Position numbers and translations under genes: made by a program. From NCBI GenBank assembly GCA_029857975.1, contig JAOUFX010000164.1:1-6678 (forward strand): DNA of 6,678 nt. Direction: 5' to 3'. The notes below the pieces were generated by a model. It had not been told where the DNA came from. It saw nothing but the letters and a program-made list of their open reading frames with translations, and did no database searches. Of this stretch, positions 1-6,181 are shown in pieces (positions within the stretch are counted from its first letter, which is position 1; every line of letters begins with the position of its first letter). Origin of the DNA: Deltaproteobacteria bacterium (lineage in GTDB: Bacteria > Desulfobacterota > SM23-61).

Positions 1-286
1 GGGCAGCTACATCTACTACTGTACCGGCAGGAAAACGGGCCAAATCTCGAAGATTAACAATGGCGTATTCTTTGCGGAAGGGATTCTTGAAACCACGCTT
101 GGGAAGGCGCCGCTGCATAGGCATCTGGCCTCCCTCAAAGCCCCGGGATACTTTTCCCCCGGAACGAGCTTTCAGGCCTTTATGGCCGTGGGTGGAAGTT
201 CCTCCATGTCCCGATCCTTCCCCTCGCCCGATTCTCTTCTTCTTTTTTATGGCTCCTTGCGGAGGCTTTAAATTGTTCAGCTTCAT
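1..286 (-). CDS. rplO: Large-subunit ribosomal protein L15 (uL15), N-terminal part, cut by window edge
   Basis: L15 is a late-assembling 50S protein that binds 23S rRNA through a long basic N-terminal extension. The first 95 codons are present and the frame runs off the left edge; bacterial L15 is usually about 145 residues, so roughly a third is missing. The start MKLNNLKPP, the Gly/Lys/His-rich stretch at residues 14-45 ([12 protein letters not shown] and following) and [14 protein letters not shown] at about 53-66 are typical of the family. The ATG at 286 is chosen because it gives the conserved N-terminus and an AAGGA SD lies just upstream, overlapping the rpmD stop codon. The gene is 11 bases after rpmD and probably translationally coupled to it. 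In many bacteria secY follows, but that lies outside this window. Confidence 0.97.
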   Translation of the reverse strand, partial: MKLNNLKPPQGAIKKKKRIGRGEGSGHGGTSTHGHKGLKARSGGKVSRGFEGGQMPMQRRLPKRGFKNPFRKEYAIVNLRDLARFPAGTVVDVAA

Positions 287-297
287 CTTTCAATCCT

Positions 298-483
298 TCA
301 ACTTTCGATAACTCGCACTAAATGAGAAACTTTGCGGATCATTCCCCGGATGGCTGGTGTATCTTTAAGCTTTACTGTTCTTTGCAGCTTCGTCAAACCC
401 AAGCCTCTCAAGGTCTTACGCTGGGTTTCTGGTTGGCTGATTCCGCTCCGCACCAATTGCACCTGGATTACTTTTTCTTCCAT
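298..483 (-). CDS. rpmD: Large-subunit ribosomal protein L30 (uL30)
   Basis: L30 is a small 50S protein that contacts 23S rRNA. The product is 61 residues, the usual size. It shows the family pattern: a first strand with [12 protein letters not shown], then [10 protein letters not shown] at about 24-33, and a C-terminal strand ending in HLVRVIES. The ATG at 483 is chosen because [13 protein letters not shown] matches the usual N-terminus and GGAAGGA lies a few bases upstream. An in-frame ATG at 531 would add 16 residues (beginning MGNARNRY) unlike L30, and has no good SD. The gene lies between rpsE and rplO as in most bacteria. The 63-base gap after rpsE is longer than its neighbours and is listed separately. 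Confidence 0.96.
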   Translation of the reverse strand: MEEKVIQVQLVRSGISQPETQRKTLRGLGLTKLQRTVKLKDTPAIRGMIRKVSHLVRVIES

Positions 484-546
484 ATTCCATCCTTCCCAGA
501 AGGTTGCGTATCTGTTTCTGGCGTTGCCCATGAATCGCCCGCGGGG
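484..546 (-). other. Longer-than-usual rpsE-rpmD spacer with a small inverted repeat
   Basis: This 63-base spacer lies between the rpsE stop and the rpmD start, where spacing in this cluster is usually 10-40 bases. It contains a 6 bp inverted repeat, CCAGAA at 496-501 and TTCTGG at 516-521, with a 14-base loop just upstream of the rpmD SD. An open frame in phase with rpmD crosses part of it from an ATG at 531. I see no convincing promoter or terminator. The hairpin is short enough to be chance. Confidence 0.4.
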
Positions 547-1044
547 CTAAAGGATCTCGGCAACTACTTTCCCTCGTTTGGCTGCGATGACCTCGGGCGT
601 CTTCAGCATGCTCAGGCCTTCAATGGTTGCCTTGATTACATTGTGGGGATTTCGCGAACCCAGGCATTTCGTCAGAATGTTGACGATTCCGGCTGACTCC
701 AGCACCGCTCTTACCGCTCCTCCGGCAATAACCCCTGTTCCTTCGGAGGCGGGTTTTAAAAGTACGCGAGCTGCCCCAAACCGACCAACCACTTCGTAGA
801 AAATTGAACCCCGGACAAGGGGAACTTCAATTAAGTTCTTTTTGGCTTGGTCAATTCCTTTGCGAATCGCTTCGGGAACTTCGTTCGCCTTGCCCAACCC
901 GAAACCGACAACTCCCTTGCCATTCCCCACCACGACCAGGGCGCTGAAGCTAAATCGTCTACCACCTTTGACGACTTTGGCAACGCGGTTAATATGGACT
1001 ACGCGGTCGACAAGCTCAAGTTCTTCTGGGTTAATTTGCGCCAA
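547..1044 (-). CDS. rpsE: Small-subunit ribosomal protein S5 (uS5)
   Basis: S5 belongs to the 30S body near the mRNA entry side and affects decoding accuracy; changes in its N-terminal loop give spectinomycin resistance in known bacteria. The product is 165 residues, normal length. The N-terminal RNA-binding domain covers about residues 8-73, including the [21 protein letters not shown] segment's loop KGGRRF at 27-32. The C-terminal domain contains [18 protein letters not shown] at about 95-112 and [12 protein letters not shown] at 129-140. The loop looks wild type. The start is a TTG at 1044, supported by GGAGG seven bases upstream and the expected N-terminus ([16 protein letters not shown]); no ATG fits better. 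It follows rplR by 21 bases. Confidence 0.98.
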   Translation of the reverse strand: MAQINPEELELVDRVVHINRVAKVVKGGRRFSFSALVVVGNGKGVVGFGLGKANEVPEAIRKGIDQAKKNLIEVPLVRGSIFYEVVGRFGAARVLLKPASEGTGVIAGGAVRAVLESAGIVNILTKCLGSRNPHNVIKATIEGLSMLKTPEVIAAKRGKVVAEIL

Positions 1045-1065
1045 TGAACTTCCTCCCTTAGCTAT

Positions 1066-1431
1066 TTAAAAATCTAACCCTTGCTCACGCGCCGCATCGG
1101 CCAAGGCCTTCACCCGACCGTGGTATAAAAACCCATTGCGGTCGAAAACGACTTTCTGCACCTGCTTGGCCAAGGCCTTGGCGGCAATCAAAGTGCCGAC
1201 TCGCCGAGCTATTTCCACTTTTTTCTTGCCCCGCTCTATTCCCCGCAACTCTGAATCTCGCGAAGAAGCTGCGATCAAGGTTTGCCCCCGTAAATCATCG
1301 ATGAGCTGCGCGTAAATATGCCGGGAACTTTTAAATACACAGAGCCGGGGGCGCTCCGGGGTGCCCCGTACTTTCGCACTCACTCTTTTCTTTCTTCGCC
1401 TGCGCGCTGTCTCTTTCTCTTTTCTTAACAC
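1066..1431 (-). CDS. rplR: Large-subunit ribosomal protein L18 (uL18)
   Basis: L18 binds 5S rRNA, with L5, and helps dock it on the 50S subunit. The product is 121 residues with a very basic N-terminus ([15 protein letters not shown]), then [16 protein letters not shown] at about 28-42, and the conserved C-terminal end [21 protein letters not shown] from about 101. The GTG at 1431 is chosen because AAGGA sits 8-9 bases upstream and the length matches the family. A TTG at 1482 would add 17 residues (beginning [10 protein letters not shown]) that come largely from the neighbouring intergenic repeat and have no homologue in L18. It lies after rplF across a 106-base spacer that holds repeat copy A1. 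Confidence 0.97.
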   Translation of the reverse strand: MLRKEKETARRRRKKRVSAKVRGTPERPRLCVFKSSRHIYAQLIDDLRGQTLIAASSRDSELRGIERGKKKVEIARRVGTLIAAKALAKQVQKVVFDRNGFLYHGRVKALADAAREQGLDF

Positions 1432-1463
1432 GCCTGTTTTCCTTTTTATTGGACACGGGTTGA

Positions 1464-1534
1464 CGCAGAAAAAACGGATCAAAATCCTTTTCTATATATC
1501 CTGAAAATCTGCGTTTATCTGCGTCCTATAAAAT
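1464..1534 (-). repeat. Intergenic stem-loop repeat, family A, copy 1 (rplF-rplR spacer)
   Basis: This 71 bp element shares 16 identical bases at one end (CGCAGAAAAAACGGAT on the plus strand, 1464-1479) and 34 of 37 bases at the other end (1498-1534) with the copy at 2752-2817. The middle differs in sequence and is 5 bases longer. The two ends are imperfect inverted repeats: as transcribed, CGCAGA, AAACG and GAT of one arm can pair with UCUGCG, CGUUU and AUC of the other, giving about 14 base pairs with small interruptions. The element starts three bases after the rplF stop and leaves the rplR SD intact. It carries no gene. The CTGCGTTTAT-like units resemble intergenic repeats I recall from environmental deltaproteobacterial genomes, which I could not check here. 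Confidence 0.8.
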
Positions 1535-1537
1535 AAT

Positions 1538-2077
1538 TTATCCCACGGCGGTCTTGCCAGCTTTGCGCCGGATGACCTCTTCTGCATACTTGATCCCCTT
1601 TCCCCCGTATGGCTCCGGAGGACGGAGGCTGCGAATTTTTGCTGCCGTCAATCCCAACAGATGCTTGTCCGACCCCCTCAAGGTGATGCGATTCTGACGT
1701 TCCACATCCGCTTTAATCCCTTCGGGGAGGGGAAACCGAATGGGATGGGAATATCCAAGATTGAAATTTAAAGCACTCCCCTGTAACTCCACCCGGTAGC
1801 CTACGCCATTAATTTCCAGCACTCGGTCAAACCCCTCACTTACCCCTTTTACCATGTTGGCGATCAAGGTCCGGGTGAGTCCCTGCAGAGCTTTTCCTTT
1901 CTTGAGGTCTTCAGGGGGGTGAACCCATATTCTGTCCTGCTCCACCCCTAACTCCACCCCTCCGTCCAATTTTTGACTCAGATTTCCCTTGGGGCCTGAT
2001 ACTTTTATGAAAGGCCTCTCCAACTCGACCTTCACCCCCGCGGGAAGGGGAATAGGCTTTTTTCCGATTCGCGACAT
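1538..2077 (-). CDS. rplF: Large-subunit ribosomal protein L6 (uL6)
   Basis: L6 sits near the base of the L7/L12 stalk and contacts the sarcin-ricin region of 23S rRNA, where it supports elongation-factor function and late 50S assembly. The product is 179 residues, typical. It has the duplicated fold of the family: an N-terminal domain opening MSRIGKKPIPLPAGV and a second domain from about residue 83. The signature RPPEPYGGKGIKY lies at 152-164, followed by the usual basic tail RRKAGK. The ATG at 2077 has a GGGAG SD and follows rpsH by 19 bases. After its stop comes an unusually long spacer occupied by a repeat. Confidence 0.98.
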   Translation of the reverse strand: MSRIGKKPIPLPAGVKVELERPFIKVSGPKGNLSQKLDGGVELGVEQDRIWVHPPEDLKKGKALQGLTRTLIANMVKGVSEGFDRVLEINGVGYRVELQGSALNFNLGYSHPIRFPLPEGIKADVERQNRITLRGSDKHLLGLTAAKIRSLRPPEPYGGKGIKYAEEVIRRKAGKTAVG

Positions 2078-2096
2078 GGTCTTCTCCCTCGAAATC

Positions 2097-2498
2097 TTAC
2101 CAGACCGAACAGAGCAGTTCCCCGCCCACGTTCATCTTCCTTGCTTCTTTATCCGTGAGAATTCCCTTGGAGGTGGAAAGAATGGAAAGCCCAAGGCCTC
2201 GGAGCACAGAGGGAATCTCGTTCTTCGGTACATACCTCCGCAGTCCGGGTCGGCTGATGATTTTTAATCCGTTGATAATCTGCCTTTTCGTCTCTCCCTC
2301 ATACTTCAAGTAGATCCGCAAGGTTCCCTGCTTTCCATCTTTGATAACTTTATAATTTTTAATATAGCCTTCGTCTTTGAGAATGCGGGCTACATGGGCT
2401 TTAAAGTTCGAAGTCGGGACGTCAACTTTCTCGTGCTTCGCCTTATTGGCATTCCGCAGACGCGTCAACATATCTGCTAAGGGGTCGGTCATCCCCAT
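2097..2498 (-). CDS. rpsH: Small-subunit ribosomal protein S8 (uS8)
   Basis: S8 is a primary 16S rRNA-binding protein of the 30S central domain. In E. coli it also represses the spc operon by binding mRNA at the rplE start; the equivalent gap here is only 13 bases and shows no obvious mimic. The product is 133 residues. It opens [14 protein letters not shown] and has the C-terminal rRNA-binding signature [12 protein letters not shown] at 108-119, ending GGELLCSVW. Two ATGs compete (MGMTDP). The first, at 2498, is preferred because GGGAGG lies about nine bases upstream of it, whereas it would be about 15 from the second at 2492. It follows rpsN by 28 bases. Confidence 0.98.
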   Translation of the reverse strand: MGMTDPLADMLTRLRNANKAKHEKVDVPTSNFKAHVARILKDEGYIKNYKVIKDGKQGTLRIYLKYEGETKRQIINGLKIISRPGLRRYVPKNEIPSVLRGLGLSILSTSKGILTDKEARKMNVGGELLCSVW

Positions 2499-2526
2499 CT
2501 CTTTTTTCCTCCCTGAATGAAGTCCT

Positions 2527-2712
2527 CTACCAGCTTGATTTAATAACGCCGGGAACCTCTCCTCGCGAGGCCAGATTGCGAAAACAGATCCGACACAGAT
2601 CGAACTTGCGGTAATATCCCCTCTGCCGCCCGCAAACTGGACAGCGATGGTAAGCCCGAACTCTAAATTTTGGTTTCCTTTTAGCTTTTACAATCAAGGC
2701 AGTCTTGGCCAC
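2527..2712 (-). CDS. rpsN: Small-subunit ribosomal protein S14, zinc-binding short form (uS14, type Z)
   Basis: S14 is a late-assembling protein of the 30S head. This is the short 61-residue form, with four cysteines in two CxxC pairs (CPVC at 24-27 and CRIC at 40-43) that bind one zinc ion, rather than the longer zinc-free form of E. coli. The opening [16 protein letters not shown] and the end VIKSSW are typical. The start is a GTG at 2712, supported by AGGA six bases upstream and the expected N-terminus. The type Z gene at the standard place between rplE and rpsH suggests the ancestral form. A zinc-free paralogue elsewhere in the genome cannot be judged from here. Confidence 0.98.
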   Translation of the reverse strand: MAKTALIVKAKRKPKFRVRAYHRCPVCGRQRGYYRKFDLCRICFRNLASRGEVPGVIKSSW

Positions 2713-2751
2713 AGCCGATCCTTTCTCCTATTCGATGGGGCACAAATTTTT

Positions 2752-2817
2752 CGCAGAAAAAACGGATAAAAATTATCTCCATCCTGCAAATCTGCGTTTA
2801 TCCGCGTCCGATAAAAT
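2752..2817 (-). repeat. Intergenic stem-loop repeat, family A, copy 2 (rplE-rpsN spacer)
   Basis: This 66 bp element is the second copy of the repeat at 1464-1534, in the same orientation. The shared ends are 2752-2767 (identical) and 2781-2817 (34 of 37 bases); the variable middle is 5 bases shorter. Relative to copy 1, one arm has ATCCGCG in place of ATCTGCG on the plus strand. In the transcript this turns an A-U pair into a G-U pair, so the stem is kept. It begins five bases after the rplE stop codon and ends well before the rpsN SD. It has no coding potential of its own; a plus-strand frame crossing it is spurious. Confidence 0.8.
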
Positions 2818-2822
2818 TTCCT

Positions 2823-3362
2823 TTAATTCCGAAACGGCATCCCCAATAGGCGGAGCAATTCCTTCCCTTCTTCATCCGTTTTGGCGGTGGTAACAATGGC
2901 AATGTTCAACCCTTTTACTTTGTCAATTTTGTCAAAAATGATTTCAGGGAAAATAATCTGTTCTCGGATCCCCAAAGCATAGTTCCCCCGTCCATCAAAG
3001 GCTTTTCCGGAAACTCCCCGAAAATCTCTTACCCGCGGCAGGGCAACGTTCACAAGTTTATCGAAAAACTCGAGCATACGATTCCGGCGCAGAGTTACCA
3101 TCGCACCAATGGGCATACCCTCGCGCAGCTTATAGACCGCTATGGAGCGTTTGGCTTTGGTAATGACAGCCTTTTGCCCCGAGATAAGGTTTAACTCTCC
3201 TACCGCTGAATCCAGGATTTTGATATTTTGAACCGCTTCCCCCAGTCCCATGTTGAGAATAATCTTTTCCAGCTTCGGGACTTCCATTACGTTCTTGTAT
3301 CCGAATGTTTTCATTAACTGGGGAACGACGTCCTTCAAATAAATCTCTTGCAATCGGGTCAT
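2823..3362 (-). CDS. rplE: Large-subunit ribosomal protein L5 (uL5)
   Basis: L5 binds 5S rRNA and forms part of the central protuberance of the 50S subunit, touching the P-site tRNA and the 30S head. The product is 179 residues, the usual length. It opens [16 protein letters not shown], has [14 protein letters not shown] at 30-43, [13 protein letters not shown] at about 63-75, [21 protein letters not shown] from 108, and [12 protein letters not shown] at about 136-147. The ATG at 3362 follows rplX by 13 bases with a G-rich SD overlapping the rplX stop, which suggests translational coupling. L5, L18 and 5S rRNA form one assembly module; both protein genes are in this window. Confidence 0.98.
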   Translation of the reverse strand: MTRLQEIYLKDVVPQLMKTFGYKNVMEVPKLEKIILNMGLGEAVQNIKILDSAVGELNLISGQKAVITKAKRSIAVYKLREGMPIGAMVTLRRNRMLEFFDKLVNVALPRVRDFRGVSGKAFDGRGNYALGIREQIIFPEIIFDKIDKVKGLNIAIVTTAKTDEEGKELLRLLGMPFRN

Positions 3363-3375
3363 GATAGATAGCCCC

Positions 3376-3708
3376 CTAAGTCCTTTCAGTCAGCTCGCCA
3401 CACTTTTTGCACACCAGAGCCTTTTTCTTGTTTTCCAATAATCGCTTCCCCGTCCGCACACCCTGGTTGCACTTGGGGCATAATAACAAAACATTGGAGA
3501 TATGAATCGGAGCTTCTTTTTGAATAATTCCTCCCTGACGGGTCTTACCCGAAGGCCGGGAATGGCGCTTGACGAAGTTAACCTTTTCCACTACTACCCG
3601 ATTCTTCTTGGGAAGAACTCTCAGAATTTTGCCGCTTTTGCCCTTCTCCTTCCCGGCAACGACCAAAACCATGTCATTCTTCCTTACATGAAACTTGATG
3701 GGTTCCAT
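3376..3708 (-). CDS. rplX: Large-subunit ribosomal protein L24 (uL24) with C-terminal zinc ribbon
   Basis: L24 is an early assembly initiator of the 50S subunit, binding the 5' domain of 23S rRNA near the tunnel exit. The product is 110 residues. A KOW motif is seen at about residues 11-38 ([17 protein letters not shown]), followed by [14 protein letters not shown] at 40-53. The C-terminal third carries CPKC at 77-80 and CKKC at 100-103, a two-knuckle arrangement likely to bind zinc; E. coli L24 lacks it, but many other bacteria have it. The ATG at 3708 has AGAGG a few bases upstream, weaker than the neighbours. It follows rplN by 29 bases. Confidence 0.97.
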   Translation of the reverse strand: MEPIKFHVRKNDMVLVVAGKEKGKSGKILRVLPKKNRVVVEKVNFVKRHSRPSGKTRQGGIIQKEAPIHISNVLLLCPKCNQGVRTGKRLLENKKKALVCKKCGELTERT

Positions 3709-3737
3709 CGAAAACCTCTACTGACGATTTCCCTGAT

Positions 3738-4106
3738 TCAAAGTACTTCCGGAGCCAAGGAAATAATTTTCATAAATTTTTTTGCCCGCAATTCTCGAGC
3801 CACCGGACCGAAAATTCGGGTCCCTACCGGATCGTTTTGGGGGGTGATCAAAACCGCGGAATTGTCGTCAAATTTAATGTAGCTGCCGTCCAGGCGTCGA
3901 ACTTCCTTCACGGTGCGGACGATCACCGCCCGCATTACATCCCCTTTTTTGACTTTGGAGTTGGGAATGGCCTCTTTCACGGAAACAATGATCACATCCC
4001 CCAAACTGGCGTATCTTCGCCTTGTTCCTCCCAAAACTTTGATACAGGAGAGTTTCTTCGCTCCCGAATTATCAGCCGCTTCTAATAAGGTTTGCATTTG
4101 AATCAT
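3738..4106 (-). CDS. rplN: Large-subunit ribosomal protein L14 (uL14)
   Basis: L14 lies on the subunit interface of the 50S, forms bridges with 16S rRNA, and is the docking site of the silencing factor RsfS in known bacteria. The product is 122 residues, the standard length. It opens [18 protein letters not shown] and contains [13 protein letters not shown] at 95-107, ending SLAPEVL. The ATG at 4106 has AGGA seven bases upstream. In E. coli this gene opens the spc operon. Here it lies 137 bases after rpsQ, and a possible 41-codon frame upstream overlaps its start as ATGA, so its translation may be coupled to that frame. Confidence 0.98.
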   Translation of the reverse strand: MIQMQTLLEAADNSGAKKLSCIKVLGGTRRRYASLGDVIIVSVKEAIPNSKVKKGDVMRAVIVRTVKEVRRLDGSYIKFDDNSAVLITPQNDPVGTRIFGPVARELRAKKFMKIISLAPEVL

Positions 4107-4228
4107 GACGATATCCTGAACAATTTACTTTTCTTTACGTTGCATCTGCTTTGCCGCCTTTTAACGAACTCCCCACGGATAGCCCAAGGTGGAGGCAAAT
4201 TGCGGAATAAAATTTCTTGCGCTTCCAT
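4103..4228 (-). CDS. Possible small basic protein, 41 residues, between rpsQ and rplN
   Basis: This unrecognised open frame fills most of the rpsQ-rplN spacer. It starts with ATG at 4228, eight bases after a near-ideal AGGAGGT SD (4243-4237), and its TGA overlaps the rplN ATG as ATGA (4106-4103), a classic coupled arrangement. The product begins [19 protein letters not shown], and its second half is strongly basic: Lys/Arg at residues 23-25, 28, 32, 33, 35 and 38. It has one cysteine and no membrane segment. I know of no ribosomal protein or processing factor of this sequence. The SD and start lie in a strong hairpin. Against it: the frame is short, a decayed repeat could leave such a frame, and no homologue is known to me. 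Confidence 0.35.
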   Translation of the reverse strand: MEAQEILFRNLPPPWAIRGEFVKRRQSRCNVKKSKLFRISS

Positions 4229-4242
4229 CCGCAATTACCTCC
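4191..4242 (-). promoter_or_regulatory. Strong RNA hairpin enclosing the SD in the rpsQ-rplN spacer
   Basis: As transcribed, GGAGGT followed by AATTGCGGA (4242-4228) is complementary to TCCGCAATT, one extra T, and GCCTCC (4206-4191). This gives 15 pairs (one G-U) with one bulged base and a 21-base loop. The SD of the possible small frame is entirely inside the stem and its ATG is at the stem-loop border. The left arm begins one base after the rpsQ stop, so a ribosome finishing rpsQ would open the stem. No U-run follows the right arm, so it is not a standard intrinsic terminator. The pairing is plain in the sequence; a regulatory role at the S10/spc junction is an inference. It could also be a palindromic intergenic repeat. 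Confidence 0.5.
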
Positions 4243-4243
4243 T

Positions 4244-4501
4244 TTATTGCGCTTTTTCTAAAATTTGCTTCACCCGCCAGCGTTTCTCCCTGCTCAGAGG
4301 GCGAGTCTCCATCAGCAGGACCCGATCGCCATTCCGACACTCGTTTTTCTCGTCATGGGCTTTATAGTGAGCTCTCTTGCGGGTGTACTTCTGATACAGG
4401 GGGTGCTTGACCAATCTCTGAACCTGAACCACGACCGTCTTGTCCATGCGGTCCCCCACCACCGTCCCCACCCTCGTCTTACGAATCCCTCTCTCCTTCA
4501 T
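4244..4501 (-). CDS. rpsQ: Small-subunit ribosomal protein S17 (uS17)
   Basis: S17 is a primary 16S rRNA-binding protein of the 5' domain with an OB fold. The product is 85 residues. It opens [24 protein letters not shown], with the strand pair at about 11-27, [19 protein letters not shown] at 33-51, and the family signature [14 protein letters not shown] at 64-77. The ATG at 4501 is 10 bases after rpmC, with GAGG upstream that overlaps the rpmC stop region. In E. coli this is the last gene of the S10 operon. Here its TAA is followed one base later by a strong hairpin, with no U-tract to mark an end of transcription. Confidence 0.98.
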   Translation of the reverse strand: MKERGIRKTRVGTVVGDRMDKTVVVQVQRLVKHPLYQKYTRKRAHYKAHDEKNECRNGDRVLLMETRPLSREKRWRVKQILEKAQ

Positions 4502-4511
4502 TCTTTCTTCC

Positions 4512-4718
4512 TCATACGGCCTTGGCTTGGGCCGAGATCTTCTCGCCTAAAATAGTCTTGACTCGGGCTAAGTCTTTACGCACCTGGGGCAGACGTTGGG
4601 TATTTTCAAGTTGCCCGGTGGCATGCTGAAATTTCAAATTGAATAATTCGGTAATCAAATCCAGCTCTTTTTGACGGAGCTCCGCTGCACTCAAATCTCT
4701 AAGTTCACGCGCTTTCAC
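4512..4718 (-). CDS. rpmC: Large-subunit ribosomal protein L29 (uL29)
   Basis: L29 is a small helical 50S protein beside the polypeptide exit tunnel, next to L23, where trigger factor and other nascent-chain factors dock. The product is 68 residues, two long helices, with [19 protein letters not shown] at the start and [15 protein letters not shown] at about 25-39. The GTG at 4718 is chosen because GGAGG lies about seven bases upstream and [10 protein letters not shown] is the usual N-terminus; a TTG at 4739 would add seven residues made from the SD region. The gene overlaps the 3' end of rplP by 14 bases in another frame, with its SD inside rplP, which implies coupled translation. Confidence 0.97.
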   Translation of the reverse strand: MKARELRDLSAAELRQKELDLITELFNLKFQHATGQLENTQRLPQVRKDLARVKTILGEKISAQAKAV

Positions 4719-5130
4719 TGGCTTCCTCCCGGGCGACAAATTTTGTGGCCAGGGACAATTTATGAGCTGCCAGACGAAACGCCTGGAGAGCCGTCTCGCG
4801 GGTTACCCCTTCCATTTCATACAAGATCCTCCCTGGCTTGATGACCGCAACCCAATCTTCCGGTGCTCCTTTTCCCTTGCCCATCCGGGTCTCCGCCGGT
4901 TTTTTGGTAACCGGTTTATCAGGAAAAATACGAATCCATATTTTGCCGCCTCGTTTGATATGACGAGTCATGGCTACTCGAGCGGCTTCGATCTGCCGGG
5001 TGGTCAGCCAACCACATTCGCTGGCCTGCAGGGCATAATCGCCAAAGTTTAATTGATTCCCCCGGGAAGCCATCCCTTTTCTCCGCCCTTTCTGTTGCTT
5101 GCGGTATTTCACTTTTTTAGGTGCTAACAT
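4705..5130 (-). CDS. rplP: Large-subunit ribosomal protein L16 (uL16)
   Basis: L16 is a late-assembling 50S protein that contacts A-site tRNA and organises the peptidyl transferase centre region. The product is 141 residues, slightly longer than the usual 137 or so because of a C-terminal tail rich in Glu and Ser. It opens [16 protein letters not shown] and has [18 protein letters not shown] at about 67-84, then [10 protein letters not shown] at 100-109. The ATG at 5130 has AAGGAG about ten bases upstream and follows rpsC by 17 bases. Its last codons overlap the rpmC start. Confidence 0.98.
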   Translation of the reverse strand: MLAPKKVKYRKQQKGRRKGMASRGNQLNFGDYALQASECGWLTTRQIEAARVAMTRHIKRGGKIWIRIFPDKPVTKKPAETRMGKGKGAPEDWVAVIKPGRILYEMEGVTRETALQAFRLAAHKLSLATKFVAREEASESA

Positions 5131-5147
5131 ATTCTCTCGGCTCCTTA

Positions 5148-5801
5148 CTACATCGACTCTTTCCGTCCACGGGTCACCGGAAGCACTTCTCCCTTATAAA
5201 TCCAAACCTTAATCCCGATCGCCCCATAGGTCGTTCGCGCTTCTGTAAACCCATAATCAATATCCGCCCGCAAGGTATGGAGAGGGACCCGGCCCTCGCG
5301 ATACCACTCCGCCCGAGCAATCTCCGCCCCTCCCAGCCTCCCCGAACAGGCGATTTTGATCCCTTGGGCCCCAAATTTCATCGAGGCCGTGACACTTTTT
5401 TTCATGGCCCGCCGGAAAGCCACCCGCCGTTCGAGCTGTAATGCTACATTTTCGGCAACGAGTTGAGCATCCACTTCTGTCCGTCGAACTTCCTGGATGT
5501 TGATAGAAATTTCCCGCTGGACCATTTTTTGGATTTCTCTCTGGAGCTTCTCAATCTCCGCCCCTTTTTGTCCGATGATAATCCCCGGACGGGCTGCGCG
5601 AATGGTGATCTTGGCGCGGTTGGCGGTGCGCTCGATCTCTACCTTAGAAACGCCCGCATGGTAAAGTTTTCCTTTAATGTACCGACGAAGGAGAATATCC
5701 TCTTGAAGGAATTTGGAATACATTTTCTCCGCGTACCATCGAGAATCCCAGGTTTTCACGATCCCCAGGCGTAACCCTATGGGATTTACCTTCTGGCCCA
5801 A
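5148..5801 (-). CDS. rpsC: Small-subunit ribosomal protein S3 (uS3)
   Basis: S3 sits in the 30S head at the mRNA entry pore and, with S4 and S5, contributes to the ribosome's helicase activity. The product is 217 residues. It opens [13 protein letters not shown]; a type II KH domain covers about 38-106 with the GxxG loop GQKG at 77-80; the C-terminal domain contains [15 protein letters not shown] at 152-166 and [11 protein letters not shown] at 174-184. The start is a TTG at 5801, supported by GGAGG seven bases upstream and the invariant GQKVNP N-terminus. It follows rplV by 37 bases, including a short A/T palindrome without visible function. Confidence 0.98.
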   Translation of the reverse strand: MGQKVNPIGLRLGIVKTWDSRWYAEKMYSKFLQEDILLRRYIKGKLYHAGVSKVEIERTANRAKITIRAARPGIIIGQKGAEIEKLQREIQKMVQREISINIQEVRRTEVDAQLVAENVALQLERRVAFRRAMKKSVTASMKFGAQGIKIACSGRLGGAEIARAEWYREGRVPLHTLRADIDYGFTEARTTYGAIGIKVWIYKGEVLPVTRGRKESM

Positions 5802-5838
5802 CGTTCAACCTCCTTTGCTCTTCTTTAAAAATTTTTTC

Positions 5839-6171
5839 TTATGGCTCACTCAACACTACGGTAATGTGACAAGTTCGTTTGCGAATCTTGCCGGCCCGCC
5901 CCATAGGCTTAGGGCGGAAGCGCTTCAGGGTCGGCCCCTGGTTGACAAATATGGTCTTGATCAAAAGCGTATCTACATCGATGGATTTATTCTGTCTGGC
6001 ATTCGCCAGGGCGGAACGTACCACTTTAGAAACGAATTTGGCACCTGCCTTGGGAGTAGAAGAGAGGATATTCAGGGCTTCTTCCACCTTCTTTCCCCGG
6101 ACGAGGTCGGCGCTCAACCTTACTTTGCGCGGCGAGACTCGAAGATGTTTGGCGATCGCTTGAGTTTCCAT
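5839..6171 (-). CDS. rplV: Large-subunit ribosomal protein L22 (uL22)
   Basis: L22 is an early-assembling 50S protein whose long beta-hairpin lines the exit tunnel; changes in its tip give macrolide resistance and affect arrest peptides in known bacteria. The product is 110 residues, typical. It has LRVSPRKVRLSADLVRGK at about 10-27, SALANARQN at 53-61, and the tunnel hairpin at about 80-100, whose tip PKPMGRAGKIRKRT matches the usual sequence with no deletion. The ATG at 6171 has a GGGGG SD and follows rpsS by 10 bases. Confidence 0.98.
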   Translation of the reverse strand: METQAIAKHLRVSPRKVRLSADLVRGKKVEEALNILSSTPKAGAKFVSKVVRSALANARQNKSIDVDTLLIKTIFVNQGPTLKRFRPKPMGRAGKIRKRTCHITVVLSEP

Positions 6172-6181
6172 TCTTCCCCCT

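Noticed and set aside
60..311. Plus-strand open frames, including this one and others along the whole window (for example 322-696, 3502-3882, 5713-6237)
   Set aside because: All lie antisense to well-conserved ribosomal protein genes and their products have no recognisable features.
484..531. N-terminal extension of L30 from the ATG at 531
   Set aside because: No SD precedes it, and the extra 16 residues do not fit the 60-residue family.
1432..1482. N-terminal extension of L18 from a TTG at 1482
   Set aside because: The extra 17 residues derive partly from the repeat and are unlike L18; the GTG at 1431 has an SD at the right distance.
2705..2893. Plus-strand frame covering the rplE-rpsN spacer
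   Set aside because: It is made of repeat copy A2 plus antisense rplE and rpsN ends, with no ribosome binding site.
3363..3375. S8-type autoregulatory site before rplE, as in E. coli
   Set aside because: The rplX-rplE gap is only 13 bases and I could not find a convincing S8-like helix with its bulged bases there.
4155..4190. A spc promoter in the rpsQ-rplN spacer (TTGGGC, 17 bases, TTAAAA on the minus strand)
   Set aside because: Each box matches only about three of six consensus positions; such matches are expected by chance in A/T-rich spacers.
4191..4242. Intrinsic terminator at the end of the S10 part
   Set aside because: The hairpin is strong but the bases after its right arm are ACCTTGGGCT, with no U-run, and the spc genes follow directly.
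4719..4739. L29 start at TTG 4739
   Set aside because: It would translate the SD of the GTG start and give a non-conserved prefix; GTG 4718 gives the usual N-terminus.
5802..5838. Short A/T palindrome in the rplV-rpsC spacer as a terminator
   Set aside because: It has no GC stem and lies in the middle of the cluster; the spacer length is ordinary.
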